Notes under the pieces: model-generated
Database searches by the model: none
What the model saw: only the letters and a program-made list of their open reading frames with translations
Told to the model about the DNA's origin: nothing
NCBI GenBank assembly: GCA_004376695.1
Contig: SOJB01000042.1
Coordinates: 1-5,424 of the forward strand
DNA: 5,424 bases
From: Dehalococcoidia bacterium
Lineage (GTDB): Bacteria; Chloroflexota; Dehalococcoidia; GIF9; AB-539-J10
Reading direction: 5' to 3'
In this document: in pieces, positions 4,657-5,424 of the stretch
How positions within the stretch are numbered: the first letter of the stretch is position 1
How the letters are laid out: each line of letters begins with the position of its first letter
Translations under genes and position numbers: made by a program

Positions 4657-5424
4657 GGTTGATATGGACAAGATCGTTTCTCTGTGTAAGCGGAGAGGGT
4701 TTGTTTTTCCCAGCAGCGAGATATATGGCGGTTTGGCCAGCTGCTGGGACTATGGCCCCATGGGAGTGGAGCTTAAGCGCAATGTTAGAGATGCCTGGTG
4801 GAAGGCAGTGGTCCATGAGCGGGATGATGTAGTAGGTCTGGATACCTCCATCATGATGCACCCGCGGGTCTGGGTAGCCAGCGGCCACGTTGATGGTTTC
4901 ACAGACCCGCTGGTCGAGTGCAAGTCGTGTCACCTCAGGTGGCGCGCTGACGAATTGGAGAAGCAGAGATGTCCCCAATGCGATGGTGAGCTAACCGAGC
5001 CCCGCATGTTCAATCTCATGTTCAAGACTTTCATGGGCCCTGTAGAAGAGGAGGCAAGCACTGTCTACCTCCGCCCCGAAACTGCCCAGGGCATATTCGT
5101 CAATTTCGAGAATGTGATCACCACTTCGCGGAAGAAGCTACCCATGGGCATCGCCCAGACAGGCAAATCTTTCCGCAATGAGATCACGACGGGCAACTTC
5201 ATCTTCAGGACAAGGGAGTTCGAGCAGTTGGAGCTGGAGTACTTCGTGAAGCCCGGGACTGATGGGGAGTGGTTCGATTACTGGGTTAAGGAGAGGTTCG
5301 ATTGGTATGTGAAACTGGGTATCAGAAAGGAGAACCTTCGTCTGCGCCAGCACGGCAAGGATGAGCTCGCCCACTATGCCAAAGCTTGCTATGACATCGA
5401 CTATCTCTTTCCTATGGGCTGGTC
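4646..5424 (+). CDS. glyS: Glycyl-tRNA synthetase, homodimeric alpha2 type, 3' end missing
   Basis: The first 259 codons are present and the frame is still open at the right edge. The enzyme is a class II synthetase that uses ATP to join glycine to tRNA-Gly in the cytoplasm. Visible marks are FPSSEIYGGLASCWDYGPMG (21-40), typical of the alpha2 form, a CxxC...CxxC zinc-binding pair (Cys92/95 and Cys109/112), RPETAQGIF (143-151) and class II motif 2 with FRNEI (176-180) and FRTREFEQLELEYF (187-200). Motif 3 and the C-terminal anticodon-binding domain would lie beyond the window. The subunit type matters: this is the form of archaea, eukaryotes and some bacteria, not the alpha2beta2 GlyQ/GlyS of E. 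coli. Start ATG 4646 is preceded 7 bases upstream by AAGGGAG (4632-4638). The usual symbol varies (glyS or glyQS). It is probably transcribed separately from the heat-shock operon. Confidence 0.96.
   Translation, partial: MPAKVDMDKIVSLCKRRGFVFPSSEIYGGLASCWDYGPMGVELKRNVRDAWWKAVVHERDDVVGLDTSIMMHPRVWVASGHVDGFTDPLVECKSCHLRWRADELEKQRCPQCDGELTEPRMFNLMFKTFMGPVEEEASTVYLRPETAQGIFVNFENVITTSRKKLPMGIAQTGKSFRNEITTGNFIFRTREFEQLELEYFVKPGTDGEWFDYWVKERFDWYVKLGIRKENLRLRQHGKDELAHYAKACYDIDYLFPMGW

Noticed and set aside
4418..4978. A 186-codon minus-strand frame across the acetyltransferase end, the gap and the glyS start
   Set aside because: It is antisense to conserved glyS motifs, has no recognisable domain, and its length is explained by the codon bias of the opposite strand.

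Overview
The window looks like bacterial chromosomal DNA of moderate GC content. It holds a heat-shock and protein-quality-control locus followed by a tRNA-charging gene. A MerR-type HspR repressor, a divergent Hsp20 gene, a ClpC-type unfoldase and an alpha2-type (archaeal/eukaryotic-like) glycyl-tRNA synthetase together suggest a Chloroflexota bacterium, perhaps related to Dehalococcoidia. That taxonomic guess rests on remembered similarity of the HspR and Hsp20 sequences, not on a search.

Layout. At the left edge, on the minus strand, are the first 17 codons of a small heat-shock protein (start at 53). Positions 54-202 form a compact divergent control region. It has two near-perfect sigma70/sigmaA promoters placed back to back, and their -35 elements form the inverted repeat GTCAAAT-N11-ATTTGAC. 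On the plus strand follows a tightly packed set: a DnaJ-like co-chaperone with one zinc centre (203-1189), an HspR-like repressor (1204-1566) and a ClpC-type AAA+ unfoldase with a ClpP-docking-like loop (1571-4006). The gaps are 14 and 4 bases, so these three genes are very probably one transcript. A GNAT-fold acetyltransferase (4028-4486) follows after 21 bases, with a poor ribosome binding site and different codon use; it looks like a passenger. A 159-base gap (4487-4645) contains a possible promoter, a possible stem-loop and a possible short Gly-codon leader ORF. It leads into glyS (4646 to the right edge, 3' part missing).

How the genes fit together. Hsp20 holds unfolding proteins, the J-domain protein passes clients to an Hsp70 (not in this window), and ClpC unfolds clients, probably for ClpP (also not in this window). 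HspR, encoded in the middle of the operon, probably represses the divergent promoters and so its own operon. The very strong promoter sequences make sense if the locus is held off by a repressor and released on heat stress. This control scheme is inferred: I did not find a canonical HAIR operator.

I see no mobile element, CRISPR array, rRNA or tRNA gene, or clearly new system. The points most worth a second look are the divergent promoter architecture, the J-protein with half the usual zinc centres, the pairing of HspR with a ClpC-type rather than ClpB-type unfoldase, and the Gly-Gly-Gly leader ORF candidate in front of glycyl-tRNA synthetase.
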